Below the pieces are notes generated by a model. It had not been told where the DNA came from and ran no database searches. It saw only the letters and a program-made list of their open reading frames with translations. A stretch of DNA of 64,000 bases from Sphingobium sp. Cam5-1 (GTDB lineage Bacteria; Pseudomonadota; Alphaproteobacteria; Sphingomonadales; Sphingomonadaceae), in the NCBI RefSeq assembly GCF_015693305.1, contig NZ_CP065139.1, positions 186,001 to 250,000 on the forward strand. Reading direction: 5' to 3'. Position 1 is the stretch's first letter. Each line of letters opens with the position of its first letter. Positions 34,758 through 43,831 of the stretch are shown one piece after another. Made by a program: the position numbers and the translations under genes.

Positions 34758-35073
34758 TTTCGGTTCCACTCCTCGTTGGACCCGGTCTCCTTGGCCATGA
34801 AAATGCGTACCACAATGCGCTGGCCTTCTGCGACATGCGCGAACCGGCTCGGGCTATTTAGGAGGTATCGTCATTCCAGGGCAACCAATTACGAAGAATC
34901 AGTCGGAGCCGGGATTTAATTATCATGTGTATAGATTGCCGTATCTCAACCCGTCAACCTTTAGCTTAGGGGGGTATTCATAAGTCCGATAATCTGCTTG
35001 AGCGGCGATAGAACTCCTCAGCGCCGAATGAGAATTTGTAACTTCGTTGACTGACGGCACCAATACATGGGCA
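34758..35073. promoter_or_regulatory. Intergenic region with probable promoter of the SnoaL operon
   Basis: A 316-bp gap. Its AT-rich middle (34910-34960) reads, on the minus strand, TTGAGA followed after about 17-18 bases by TGATAAT, an acceptable sigma-70 pair, about 160 bp upstream of the SnoaL start. No gene is seen. Confidence 0.35.
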
Positions 35074-36408
35074 TCAATTGTCGCTCGAAGCGGCGCATGA
35101 GATAAAATTCCGGTTCGAAAGATCGTCCGGATAGGCTAGCGACGCGCGCCAGACCACCGCCCCCCCGACGATAGCCACGAAACTCACCAGGAACAGGCTT
35201 GCGCGCAATGAATCCTGACCCGCGTAACCTGACAGCGCGTCGCTGAATAGTCCGCCCAGTATCGGGCCTGATATGCTGCCAATTACGTTTATGACTACAA
35301 CCAGCATCGCGGTTGCCTGTGATCGTTGTACTGGCGAAACCAGCTTCGATACGGCGCTGTAGGCGGGACCAGCCCAAACGGAAACCAGTATAGCGCTTAC
35401 AACCGAAAGCAGCGCCACAACCGGGATATGCAGTGCCGCGATCGTTACCCTCGCCCCGTTGGGCATCAGGAACATGGCGACGTTCACGGGAAAGGTCAGG
35501 AGGAGAGTGATAGCAGGCAGGCGAAGCTGCCAATATTCTCCTCGCTTACGCAGATGGTCGACCAGCATGCCCCCACCCATGCTGCCCATGATACCGCCGA
35601 TCGACGCGCCGATACCCAGCCATGCACCGGATTCCACCAGCGTCATGCCATGTGACCGCATGAAAAAAGTTGGCATCCAGACAGCTGCCGCATAGCCGAA
35701 AATGTTGAAAATGCCGAGGCCAATGGCGAGCAGCCGCAGCGATTTGGTCGCCCAGAAGAGTTGCACAAATGCCCAGAAGCTCTCGCCAGCCTTAGGCTTG
35801 GTAGAAGCTGGCGTAAACCCTCGCGTACGACGCGGGCCAGTGAGCCATAACAAAAGCGCCAGAGGGAAGCCGGGCACTGCAAGTGTTAGAAAAGCCGCGC
35901 GCCAGCCCCATTGCGAAGCCACGGCTGCGCCGCCCACCAGCCCGATCACCAACCCGAAATAGGTAGATGATGTCAGTACGCCCATGACGCCCGCGCGGCG
36001 GTTTTCGCTATAGAGTGACGCCAGGATGGCCTGGGAAGGAGGCAAGCCTCCCGCTTCACCGATGCCGACCGCGAACCGCGCTATCGCCAGCTGCACGACA
36101 TTTGCGGCTACTCCACTCGCGGCTGTTGCAATGCTCCATAGCGTGGCTGCCAGGGCGAGTACGCCCCGCCGCGACCATCGGTCCGCAAGGCGCGCCAAGG
36201 GCAGGCTGAAAAGCATGAAGCTCACGGTAAAGCCCGGGCCGCCTATCAGCCCGAGCACGGAATCGGTGACTCCAAATTCCGCTTTGATGGAAGGGATGAG
36301 GATGGAAAAGAGGTGTCGATCAGCGTAGCTTATGGCATTGACCAGCAGCAACAGCAGCAGAATATATATCTGATAGGCCGGTCTGCCCTTTGTCGTTGCT
36401 GCTTTCAT
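35074..36408 (-). CDS. MFS transporter
   Basis: A 444-residue major-facilitator protein with about twelve hydrophobic segments. The loop between helices 2 and 3 reads RLADRWSRRGVLALA, the family signature; the segment GIGEAGGLPPSQAIL follows in helix 4. The ATG at 36408 has GGAGGG at 9 bases, whereas a GTG at 36420 is too close to it. This spinster/ExuT-like group carries organic anions such as aromatic or bile-type acids. Its genomic setting suggests inner-membrane uptake or export of a pathway acid. Confidence 0.87.
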   Translation of the reverse strand: MKAATTKGRPAYQIYILLLLLLVNAISYADRHLFSILIPSIKAEFGVTDSVLGLIGGPGFTVSFMLFSLPLARLADRWSRRGVLALAATLWSIATAASGVAANVVQLAIARFAVGIGEAGGLPPSQAILASLYSENRRAGVMGVLTSSTYFGLVIGLVGGAAVASQWGWRAAFLTLAVPGFPLALLLWLTGPRRTRGFTPASTKPKAGESFWAFVQLFWATKSLRLLAIGLGIFNIFGYAAAVWMPTFFMRSHGMTLVESGAWLGIGASIGGIMGSMGGGMLVDHLRKRGEYWQLRLPAITLLLTFPVNVAMFLMPNGARVTIAALHIPVVALLSVVSAILVSVWAGPAYSAVSKLVSPVQRSQATAMLVVVINVIGSISGPILGGLFSDALSGYAGQDSLRASLFLVSFVAIVGGAVVWRASLAYPDDLSNRNFISCAASSDN

Positions 36409-36595
36409 TCTCTTCGTCACCCTCCCGCTTTTTTGGCTATTCGTGCTTTCAGTTTTGAAGCTGGCGGCCTCTTCACGATATCGGTCGTCGCGTCAACATT
36501 CACGACGGAAGCATGACGCAGGACTGCGCCGCGCTTCCATCACCAAATTTACGCAGCAGGGCGGAAATCGGCGCGTTACACCGTGCCCGCAGAAT

Positions 36596-37459
36596 CTATT
36601 CCGCGTCCATTGCCGCAGACCCCGTCCATGTCCACGAACCGTCGGGCGGGCCGTCCTGGAAAGAGAACTCTTCGCGAATGTCTTCGATCTTCCAGTCGAA
36701 ATAGGGTTCCCAATTGATCATGAACAAGGGCTTCTTCTGCTTCGAACCCAGAGCATAACCACGTGCAAAGCCTTCCAATTGCGTGGGCACGACGGAAGGA
36801 TAATGGCAGGCATTCCGCATGAGATTGGTGGTAGCGAGGAAGATCGCGCCCCGATTCAAATCGCCGAACAGCTCATCGTCGCCGAAATAATTCGCTTCCG
36901 ACATGACGTTGGCAATATTGAGGCACGCTTCACCGACTAGGCTGGTATCCAGGCCGGTGACCATATGAAGAATGTCGTGGGTCTGCATACGGCGCTTGTT
37001 GATATACTGAAAGTCGTTCTTCGGCTCTCCCAGGAACATGATGTCGAGTTTCATGCCGCTGTTTGTAATGAAGTCGTAAATCCAGGAACCCAGCGTGCCA
37101 GGCGCGCAATCCTTGATATGTTCAGGCTGTATATCAGAGACGAAACGTTCTTCGAGCCATTGGTCGAATTCAGGAAGGCGTTTCCGGGCGGCAGCAATGC
37201 GAGCCAGGACCGCAGGGTAATCGGTCACTTCGTCCATTGCCTTGTTGACGTCTGGAATAAGATAGGCGGCGCTTACCTCCCGTCCTACTCGCCTCAGGCC
37301 CATTTGGGCGTAAAGATCACGAAAGTTAGGACTGTTGAGATACTTTGATGTGCTCATCAGAAGGCTGCCAACTACTGGCGTCCTGTTGCCACGAATATAA
37401 GCAGACTCTTCATCGGTGAGGGCAATGCCCGCATGAGGGTCGAATTCGACGTCGTTCAT
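36596..37459 (-). CDS. Coq4-family protein
   Basis: A 287-residue protein (ATG 37459 with AAGGAG at 9 bases). It contains the Coq4 metal motif HDxxHx11E exactly: His161, Asp162, His165 and Glu177 in HDILHMVTG...GEA. Coq4 works in ubiquinone synthesis, binding metal and modifying the C1 position of the head group. Here the gene is in a catabolic region, divergent from mhpB and sharing the double palindromic operator, so a job on an aromatic catabolite (for example decarboxylation or hydroxylation) is possible. That specific job is inference; no other ubiquinone genes are near. Confidence 0.82.
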   Translation of the reverse strand: MNDVEFDPHAGIALTDEESAYIRGNRTPVVGSLLMSTSKYLNSPNFRDLYAQMGLRRVGREVSAAYLIPDVNKAMDEVTDYPAVLARIAAARKRLPEFDQWLEERFVSDIQPEHIKDCAPGTLGSWIYDFITNSGMKLDIMFLGEPKNDFQYINKRRMQTHDILHMVTGLDTSLVGEACLNIANVMSEANYFGDDELFGDLNRGAIFLATTNLMRNACHYPSVVPTQLEGFARGYALGSKQKKPLFMINWEPYFDWKIEDIREEFSFQDGPPDGSWTWTGSAAMDAE

Positions 37460-37569
37460 TTCCATCTCCTTATCTTCCATAAGATGCCAGACATGGGTCC
37501 CCCCGGCCATTGGAATCGTCGGACCGCGCCTGCCCGCAATTATCGGCTCACAGCCATTTAAAGGATTGC

Positions 37570-37602
37570 TACGAATAGCGCAACCGTAGTACGCATATCG
37601 TA
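37570..37602. promoter_or_regulatory. Tandem palindromic operator, coq4/mhpB promoter
   Basis: TACGAATAGCGCA (37570-37582) and TACGCATATCGTA (37590-37602) are 20 bp apart. The second is a perfect inverted repeat TACG-CATAT-CGTA. Their order and spacing match the pair upstream of hsaA. They lie 76 bp before mhpB and 111 bp before coq4. Confidence 0.6.
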
Positions 37603-37677
37603 TCAGGGTCTCAGCAGGTGGTCCATGACTGGTTACCGCCTTGATGAATTGCGCAAAATGTAGGGACAGCAGACATC

Positions 37678-38598
37678 ATGGCAGATATCGTAGCATTTGC
37701 GGCGATGAGCCACGCTCCATTCTGGAATGGCGAACGCAAGATCAGCGGGCCGGGCGCGATATTTACCGAGGGCGTCGAACGCGCGCGGACCATGATCGAG
37801 CAATCTGGCGCGGATACGCTGGTCATTTTCGGCCCCGATCATTACCGGAACTTCTTCCTGGACGTCATGCCCTCATTCTGTATCGGCGTCGATGAGGTTA
37901 TCGGTATCGGCGACTATGGCACTTCTGAAGGACCCCTTTTGTCAGCTGCTCCCTTCGGTCGCGTCATAGTCGATGGGACCAGAGGTCAAGGCTTCGATCC
38001 CGCCGTTTCCGTGCGCATGGGCATCGACCATGGAATCGCGCAACCGCATGATGTGCTGGTGAGCGGTTTGCCCATAGTGCCGATCATGGTGAATTGCGGT
38101 TCAGCGCCGCGCCCGTCATTTCGGCGTTGTTACGAATTTGGGCAAGCCGTCGGTCGTGCCATCGCTGCGTCCAGTTCCGCGAACCGGGTTTGCATTATCG
38201 GTTCCGGCGGGCTTTCTCACTGGGTTAAGCCCATGGCTGTCGATGATCCGGCGCTTGATGACACGACAAGGCAGTATCTCATCTCTGGCCGAGCATTGGC
38301 CGCCGATTACAGCCGCAAGCGGGACCGTTCCCTCGCCAAACGGATAGCCGATGGAGTGGACGGCAACATCAACGTCGAATGGGACGACTGGGTGCTGTCG
38401 CGGATTGCGGCGGGGGACATCGACGCTGTGCTGGATATGGATTCCGATCAGGTCGAAGCCGCGGCCGGCAATGGCGCCCACGAAGTGCGAGCGTGGCTTG
38501 CTGCCTTGGGTGCATGGTCACGGCCGGTGGAGCGTCTGGCTTATGAACCCATCCGGAGCTGGGTCACCGGAATGGGCATTATTGGAGGACATCAATAG
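37678..38598 (+). CDS. mhpB: MhpB-like class III extradiol dioxygenase
   Basis: A 306-residue LigB-fold dioxygenase. Metal and catalytic histidines are recognisable: His12 (SHAPFW), His55 (FGPDHYRNFF), His118 (GIDHGIAQP) and His181 (GSGGLSHW). The sequence follows MhpB, 2,3-dihydroxyphenylpropionate 1,2-dioxygenase, along its full length. It is unrelated in fold to the HsaC-like enzyme at 22929, so the window has two independent catechol-cleaving systems. It is followed at 2 bp by the MhpC-like hydrolase. Confidence 0.9.
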   Translation: MADIVAFAAMSHAPFWNGERKISGPGAIFTEGVERARTMIEQSGADTLVIFGPDHYRNFFLDVMPSFCIGVDEVIGIGDYGTSEGPLLSAAPFGRVIVDGTRGQGFDPAVSVRMGIDHGIAQPHDVLVSGLPIVPIMVNCGSAPRPSFRRCYEFGQAVGRAIAASSSANRVCIIGSGGLSHWVKPMAVDDPALDDTTRQYLISGRALAADYSRKRDRSLAKRIADGVDGNINVEWDDWVLSRIAAGDIDAVLDMDSDQVEAAAGNGAHEVRAWLAALGAWSRPVERLAYEPIRSWVTGMGIIGGHQ

Positions 38599-38600
38599 TC

Positions 38601-39437
38601 ATGGTGATGAATTTCGAGCCTCAGATGCTGGCTACCGCGCCTGGCGAACTGACTTCTGTCATCGTTGCGGGTGAAGGAAGTCCGCTGACTTTCCTGCATG
38701 GTTCCGGGCCGGGCGTTTCTGCCACCGCGAACTGGTGGCTTAATCTACCATCGATCGCGCAGCGGCATTGCGTGATCGCCCCTGACCTTCTCGGTTTCGG
38801 GGAAACGCAGATGCAGGCGGGCGCAGGTCTGGGAATTCGGGCATGGGTGGATCATGTCCTGCGCGTTCTCGACGCACTGAACATCGACAAGACCTGGCTT
38901 ATAGGCAATTCGCTCGGTGGCTGGATCGCCTTGCAACTGGCTATCGATCACCCCGATCGAGTCAGCGGGATTGTGTCCATGGGAACCGGAGGTGCGGTAA
39001 GGGCGAGCAGTATAGCAGGCCAGGCCGCAGCCGATACCAGCCTGGACGGGGTGCGGAAAGTCCTTCACAAATTTGTCTATGATCCGTCGATTGTGCCAGA
39101 GGATCTGGTCGTAAAACGGTTCAAGGCTTTGCAATCCGAACCTGCGCGTGAACGCTTCGCCGCAGTCGTCGCCGCACGCGAGATTGACCGCGCCGAGTTC
39201 CCACTGACTGAGGATGGGCTGCGCTCGCTTCACATGCCGGTTCTGCTGGTACATGGCCGGGAGGATGCCATTATCCCGGCCAGGCGCAGCTGGGAGCTCC
39301 ATCAGCTAATTCCCCAATCCGAGCTGCACATGTTTTCAAAGTGCGGGCACTGGAGCCAGGTGGAATATTCAACGGACTTCAACCAATTGGTCAAATGGTT
39401 CGTCGATCGCCATACCCCGGCGGACGCGAGGAACTAG
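38601..39437 (+). CDS. mhpC: MhpC-like meta-cleavage product hydrolase
   Basis: A 278-residue alpha/beta hydrolase with Ser104 (IGNSLGGW), Asp222 (GREDAIIP) and His250 (CGHWSQVEY), and the HGSGPGVSA oxyanion loop. It would hydrolyse the MhpB product to a 2-hydroxy-2,4-dienoate and a carboxylic acid. The start could be ATG 38601 or 38607. It is the second and last gene of the mhpB-mhpC unit; no mhpD, mhpE or mhpF follows, so the dienoate must be handled elsewhere, perhaps by the HpaH/HpaI pair. Confidence 0.88.
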   Translation: MVMNFEPQMLATAPGELTSVIVAGEGSPLTFLHGSGPGVSATANWWLNLPSIAQRHCVIAPDLLGFGETQMQAGAGLGIRAWVDHVLRVLDALNIDKTWLIGNSLGGWIALQLAIDHPDRVSGIVSMGTGGAVRASSIAGQAAADTSLDGVRKVLHKFVYDPSIVPEDLVVKRFKALQSEPARERFAAVVAAREIDRAEFPLTEDGLRSLHMPVLLVHGREDAIIPARRSWELHQLIPQSELHMFSKCGHWSQVEYSTDFNQLVKWFVDRHTPADARN

Positions 39438-39450
39438 AGGAGCTAAATAC

Positions 39451-39479
39451 AATATCGGCCGCTACGAGCGGCCGATATT
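39451..39479. terminator. Bidirectional terminator
   Basis: The perfect 13-bp inverted repeat AATATCGGCCGCT / AGCGGCCGATATT has only a 3-base loop. It sits 14 bp after mhpC and 11 bp from the stop of the converging lldD-like gene. Confidence 0.75.
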
Positions 39480-39489
39480 GGTCAAAATG

Positions 39490-40644
39490 CTACCCATCTA
39501 GTTTGACGAGACATGTCGGGTCGATGTCCGAGATTTTCGTTCGGCCTGTCAACGCCATGGCGACGCGGATTTCCGCCTCCACAAGCGCCAGCATATGCGA
39601 AACCCCGGCTTGCCCTCCACCGGCAAGGGCGTAAACCCAGGCCCTGCCAAGCAGCACACCTTGGGCGCCAAGGGCAAGCATGCGCACTACATCCAGTCCT
39701 GAACGCACGCCTCCGTCAGCCAGCACCGTCAATTTGCCGCCAACCGCATCAACGATCGGGGGCAAAGCTCGCGTGGACGAAGGAACCCCATCCAGCTGCC
39801 GACCTCCATGGTTGGAAACCACTATGCCATCGGCGCCTAAAGCTGCGGCGGCCTTTGCATCCTCAACATCCAGAATGCCTTTGATAATCAAAGGGCCGTC
39901 CCAATTTTCTCGAATGAAATCCAGGTCCCGCCAGGTTACTGTCGGATCGAAGTTGTTGCGCATCCACGCGAAAAAATCTTCAAGGCCGGTGTTCTTGCCA
40001 AGCACCGGCGCGACATTGCCAAGCTGATGAGGACGTCCGCAAATGCCCACATCCCAAGCCCATCGCGGATGCATAGCGCCCTGCCATGTGCGCCTTATCG
40101 CACCGCCGATGCCGGGCGCTCCGGCCAGACCGGAGTGATAATCACGATAACGTGAGCCAGGCACCGGCATATCAACGGTGAATACAAGTGTCGAACATCC
40201 GGCCGCTTTGGCCTGCGCCATCAACTCCCGCATGAACCCGCGATCCCGGATCATGTATAGCTGAAACCAGAATGGCGTGTTCGTCCCCTTCGCCACCTCG
40301 TCGATCGGGCAGGCAGAGACGGTCGACAAGCAGAAGGGGATGCCAGCTGCCTCTGCCGCCCGCGCGGCCTGAACCTCGCCGCGACGGGCGTTCATACCCG
40401 CCAAACCAACCGGAGCGAGCGCCACCGGCAGCTTTAGCCGCCGGCCAAACAGCTCGGTCGTGAGATCCAGGGCGGATACGTCGGTCAACACGCGCTGGCG
40501 AAGTGCGACGTCTTCCAGATCGGCGATGTTCCGGCGAAGCGTTACCTCCGCATAAGAGCCACCGTCGATATACTCGAAAAGAAAGGGCGGGAGGCGGCGG
40601 CGGGCCAACTCGCGATAATCGAGCGCAGATGCGGCGCGTTTCAT
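39490..40644 (-). CDS. Alpha-hydroxy-acid oxidase, L-lactate dehydrogenase-like
   Basis: A 384-residue FMN-dependent enzyme of the LldD/glycolate oxidase family. Motifs are [17 protein letters not shown], the FMN-binding [11 protein letters not shown], the catalytic His in [10 protein letters not shown], and [16 protein letters not shown]. It is very similar throughout to the truncated gene at 62974-64000. Here it is the last gene of the mhpA-iclR-SDR-amidohydrolase run, so its substrate may be a hydroxy acid other than lactate, for instance one released from an N-acyl or phenylpropionate-like compound. Confidence 0.85.
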   Translation of the reverse strand: MKRAASALDYRELARRRLPPFLFEYIDGGSYAEVTLRRNIADLEDVALRQRVLTDVSALDLTTELFGRRLKLPVALAPVGLAGMNARRGEVQAARAAEAAGIPFCLSTVSACPIDEVAKGTNTPFWFQLYMIRDRGFMRELMAQAKAAGCSTLVFTVDMPVPGSRYRDYHSGLAGAPGIGGAIRRTWQGAMHPRWAWDVGICGRPHQLGNVAPVLGKNTGLEDFFAWMRNNFDPTVTWRDLDFIRENWDGPLIIKGILDVEDAKAAAALGADGIVVSNHGGRQLDGVPSSTRALPPIVDAVGGKLTVLADGGVRSGLDVVRMLALGAQGVLLGRAWVYALAGGGQAGVSHMLALVEAEIRVAMALTGRTKISDIDPTCLVKLDG

Positions 40645-40826
40645 TGCAAATTCCCGAACGAGCGGCCTTCCATCCCATTATCCTTATTCTCGTGGAGCAA
40701 ACGGCTCGGTCGCGGTGTCCTTCCAAGAGAAGGGCGTGATGACACGAGCTTGCGTCCCCGTCTCAGGGGAGGAGGCCGAAATAATATTTGTCGCGCCCCG
40801 TCCCGCTTCGGTGCCGGTCGCCAGCT

Positions 40827-41048
40827 TCAGACGAAGCTGGTCGCCCTGATCTGCAACACGGTCCACGGCAGCCCGACGAGCTCGCCGGGATTGGATTTCC
40901 CGGCGCGCTCGACGATTTCGGCCGCGTCTTCGCCGCTCATCTGGACATATGACTGCCCGCCCCCGGGATGAGCCAGCACGACGACGAGGGCGGCTTCACC
41001 ATCGTGCGTCGCAACCGCAGCAACGCTGGCTATGACCGCCTCCTGCAT
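40827..41048 (-). CDS. Small hypothetical protein
   Basis: A 73-residue protein whose ATG overlaps the amidohydrolase stop (TGATG), so it is translationally coupled. Codon use is regular to the stop. It has no recognised domain; ASVAAVATHDGEAALVVVLAHP and the PWTVLQIRATSF end look globular. Downstream in another frame, 40684-40866 also looks coding-like (TPFSWKDTATEPFAPRE), so a frameshift in a longer gene cannot be excluded. Confidence 0.5.
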   Translation of the reverse strand: MQEAVIASVAAVATHDGEAALVVVLAHPGGGQSYVQMSGEDAAEIVERAGKSNPGELVGLPWTVLQIRATSFV

Positions 41049-42961
41049 CAAGCGGCTACCGGCGGTTCGATAAACAGGATGTCCTGCGGCGTGATTTCCG
41101 CGGGAGCGAGGCGGTAAGCGAGATACAGGTTCCAGCTTTGAAGCTGGCTGACAGCTTCATCGACTGGAAGATCCGGCAGCGTACGCTGTGCCATTTTTTC
41201 CCAGCTGTCGGACGACTGCGGATAGACCCAGCGCCGCAGCGGCTCGGGCGACCGTCCCGGGGCCGCCGGAATGCTGCCAGCGCCACCTGCGGCGATCGTG
41301 CCACAACGCTTGCCGGAATAGCCGGTCTCGCCATCATAGGTCAGGGCGCCATTAACCCATACCTTGCTGACGCCGCTCGCCCGGCGCAGATAGCGAAAGC
41401 CTTTTCCACCTGGCAGATCATGGACAACGATCTCTGGTCCACGGTCGATTGTCTGGTCATCGAACAGAACGAGATCGGCGGCATAACCAACCTTGATTTC
41501 GCCCCGGTTCTTCAGTCCCCAAACCTGCGCGCCATGGCTGGTCAGTTTACGGACTGCTTCCTCGATCGGGATCAGCCCGCTGCGCACATAGCGCGAGAAC
41601 AGAAGGCCGGTATCGCCATAAGTCGCAAACCGGGCCAGATGCGCGCCACCATCGGCCGCGCCGATTGCCACATGCTTGTCAGCCAGATAGCGGCCGATCT
41701 TGTCTGCATTGTCATGCGCCAGATCTTCCAGGCCGAAGGATGCGTTCAGATCTTCAGCCAGCGCGATGTCGATCATCACATCGACACTGGTCGTGCCCCG
41801 TTCAGCGGCGATGTCCTTGAGCTTCCGTCCCAGCAAGGGCTGATGGTCCGGCAGCATGGCCCGCTTGACGATCGCTTCGTTGAAGTCCAGCTTGAGGCCA
41901 AGCGGCGGGACCACGTTCAGTGCGTCCTCCACCAGCTGCTTGCGCTGCTCAGGATCGCGCAATGCCGCCTTCGTCGCGTCCCGGCCAGCAGCCAACATGG
42001 CCCACCAGCGCGGCATGGTCGATACCAGCGAGCTGGTCGCGTTCAGTTCAAAAGCAATGTCGATCGAGCGAACCTGCATCTGCGGGATGACCCGCGCGCC
42101 ATTGGCCGATTGCAGCCGCGAGCGTTCCACAGCCATGCCCACATTTTCCGGATAGGCTTCGGAGTCAAATATCGGTGAGAAGGTGCAGGTGATCCCATGC
42201 TTGCGGGACAGGTCAGCCAGAATGTCGATGCGAACCATCAACATATCGACAAGGAAAAATTCCGGGACCACCTGCAACGTTCCGCCAAATTCGCTGATCA
42301 CCGCGCAAAGGGCATCCAGTTCGTCGGGTTCCCCCAACCGGCATGGAACCGGGCGATTATCGACATCGACATCGACCCAGCTCGTGCTCATCGCCACCGC
42401 GCCCGCCTTGAAGCATTCACGCAGCAGTTCCCGCATTCCCGCGATTTCGGCGGGGGTCGCGCGACGGGAACGCGCGTCGAAACCCATCACCCACAGCCGC
42501 AGCAGACTGTGACCGACCACGGGCGCGACATTGATGCCCAAGTCCTGCTTGATCAGCTTGAGATAGTCGTCGAACGTTTGCCAATTCCATTTGACGCCCG
42601 CGTCCATGGCCTCGGCAGGCATCTCCTCGATCTTGCGGAAAGTGCCGCCCAGATAGTCGTGATGCTCGGGCTTTACGGGAGCCAGCGACAGGGAGCAATT
42701 GCCGGTCACGACCGTCGTTACGCCATGTTCCAGCGATGGTTCGGCAAGGCGGTCCCACAAAAGTTGCGCGTCGAAATGGGTGTGCTGATCGATGAAGCCC
42801 GGCGCCAGAACGAGACCGCCTGCATCGACGATCTCCTTCGCCGGACCCTCCACCTCTCCGATAGCGACGATCCGGCCATCTCGCACAGCGACCGATCCGT
42901 TAAAGATAGGGCTGCCGGAGCCGTCACAAACACGGGCGTTGCGGATAACTATGTCAAACAT
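41048..42961 (-). CDS. N-acyl-D-amino-acid deacylase family amidohydrolase
   Basis: A 637-residue amidohydrolase. The metal site begins with the PGFIDQHTHFDAQLLWD strand and includes the Cys-containing VTGNCSLSLAP, both features of D-aminoacylases and of the related N-acyl-D-Asp/Glu deacylases. The C-terminal part has GAADGGAHLARF and ends with the beta-sandwich lid. RBS AGGAG. It would remove an acyl group from a D-amino acid or open a similar amide. The neighbours (mhpA, IclR, SDR, hydroxy-acid oxidase) do not define a substrate. Confidence 0.88.
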   Translation of the reverse strand: MFDIVIRNARVCDGSGSPIFNGSVAVRDGRIVAIGEVEGPAKEIVDAGGLVLAPGFIDQHTHFDAQLLWDRLAEPSLEHGVTTVVTGNCSLSLAPVKPEHHDYLGGTFRKIEEMPAEAMDAGVKWNWQTFDDYLKLIKQDLGINVAPVVGHSLLRLWVMGFDARSRRATPAEIAGMRELLRECFKAGAVAMSTSWVDVDVDNRPVPCRLGEPDELDALCAVISEFGGTLQVVPEFFLVDMLMVRIDILADLSRKHGITCTFSPIFDSEAYPENVGMAVERSRLQSANGARVIPQMQVRSIDIAFELNATSSLVSTMPRWWAMLAAGRDATKAALRDPEQRKQLVEDALNVVPPLGLKLDFNEAIVKRAMLPDHQPLLGRKLKDIAAERGTTSVDVMIDIALAEDLNASFGLEDLAHDNADKIGRYLADKHVAIGAADGGAHLARFATYGDTGLLFSRYVRSGLIPIEEAVRKLTSHGAQVWGLKNRGEIKVGYAADLVLFDDQTIDRGPEIVVHDLPGGKGFRYLRRASGVSKVWVNGALTYDGETGYSGKRCGTIAAGGAGSIPAAPGRSPEPLRRWVYPQSSDSWEKMAQRTLPDLPVDEAVSQLQSWNLYLAYRLAPAEITPQDILFIEPPVAA

Positions 42962-43061
42962 CCAACTTCTCCTGCAAAGCCGGAGCTATCATTGCAATGC
43001 GCTCCGAATATATCATGAAATATGCGGCTCCGATGTCGTCGTCCCGATCGTCGTCGGCCTA

Positions 43062-43730
43062 TCAGCAGCGCCCGGTCACGGGGATGCAAGCCCCGGTTAC
43101 GGCGGAAGCCCCGTCGGACAGCAAGAAGGCGATCACGCTGGCGACGGCTGCCGGCGCGACCCAGCGGCTGAAGTCCGCATCCGCCATGTCGGCGCGGTTG
43201 GCTGGCGTGTCGATGATCGATGGAAGCACGGCATTGACGCGGATAGCATTGTCCTTCTCCTCTTCGGCCAAGGCCTCGGTCAGCTTGGCAATGCCTGCCT
43301 TGCTCGCGGCATAGGCGCCCATGCCCGCGGCGGCCTTCAACGCTGACGCAGCACCGATGCTGACAATTCCGCCGCCGCCTTCACGCAAGGAGGGCAAGGC
43401 TGCGCGCACTGCGTTGACGGCGGTTCGCAGGTTGATATCGAACAGCATCGACCAGCTGGCATCGGTGCCATCAGCCACCGTCTCCCAGCGGAACGTACCA
43501 GCGACGTTGACCAGCCCTGATATCGCGCCCTGTGATGCGATCGCCTGCTCGACCGCTGCCTTCGCGGCTTGTGGATCGGTGAGATCGATGTTGCCGAGAT
43601 AGAGGCCTTCGCCATCGCCGACTTCCGCGCGGTCGATGCCGGTCACGCGATGTCCGGCTGCACGAAGGGTTTTCGCAACCGCTTGCCCCAACACGCCCGC
43701 CGCGCCGGTCACGATAACATGGTTCTTCAT
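43062..43730 (-). CDS. SDR-family oxidoreductase
   Basis: A 222-residue, rather short SDR. VTGAAGVLG is the cofactor loop, NVAG replaces NNAG, and SIGAAS with YAASK supply Ser, Tyr and Lys. The acidic residue in TGIDRAE favours NAD. It lies between the IclR and amidohydrolase genes with about 100 bp on each side, so it may have its own promoter. The substrate is unknown. Confidence 0.83.
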   Translation of the reverse strand: MKNHVIVTGAAGVLGQAVAKTLRAAGHRVTGIDRAEVGDGEGLYLGNIDLTDPQAAKAAVEQAIASQGAISGLVNVAGTFRWETVADGTDASWSMLFDINLRTAVNAVRAALPSLREGGGGIVSIGAASALKAAAGMGAYAASKAGIAKLTEALAEEEKDNAIRVNAVLPSIIDTPANRADMADADFSRWVAPAAVASVIAFLLSDGASAVTGACIPVTGRC

Positions 43731-43831
43731 CTACCTGTACCTTATCCCGATATAACTTCCATCATTCCAACGTTCCTGCGACATGCCCCGGTCGGCCACT
43801 TGCGGCCCTTCACGATTGAATGTTGATAATC

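Noticed and set aside
34804..34815. GCGTA half-site near the SnoaL gene as a fourth member of the shared operator set
   Set aside because: Only one arm matches and there is no partner at 19-20 bp.
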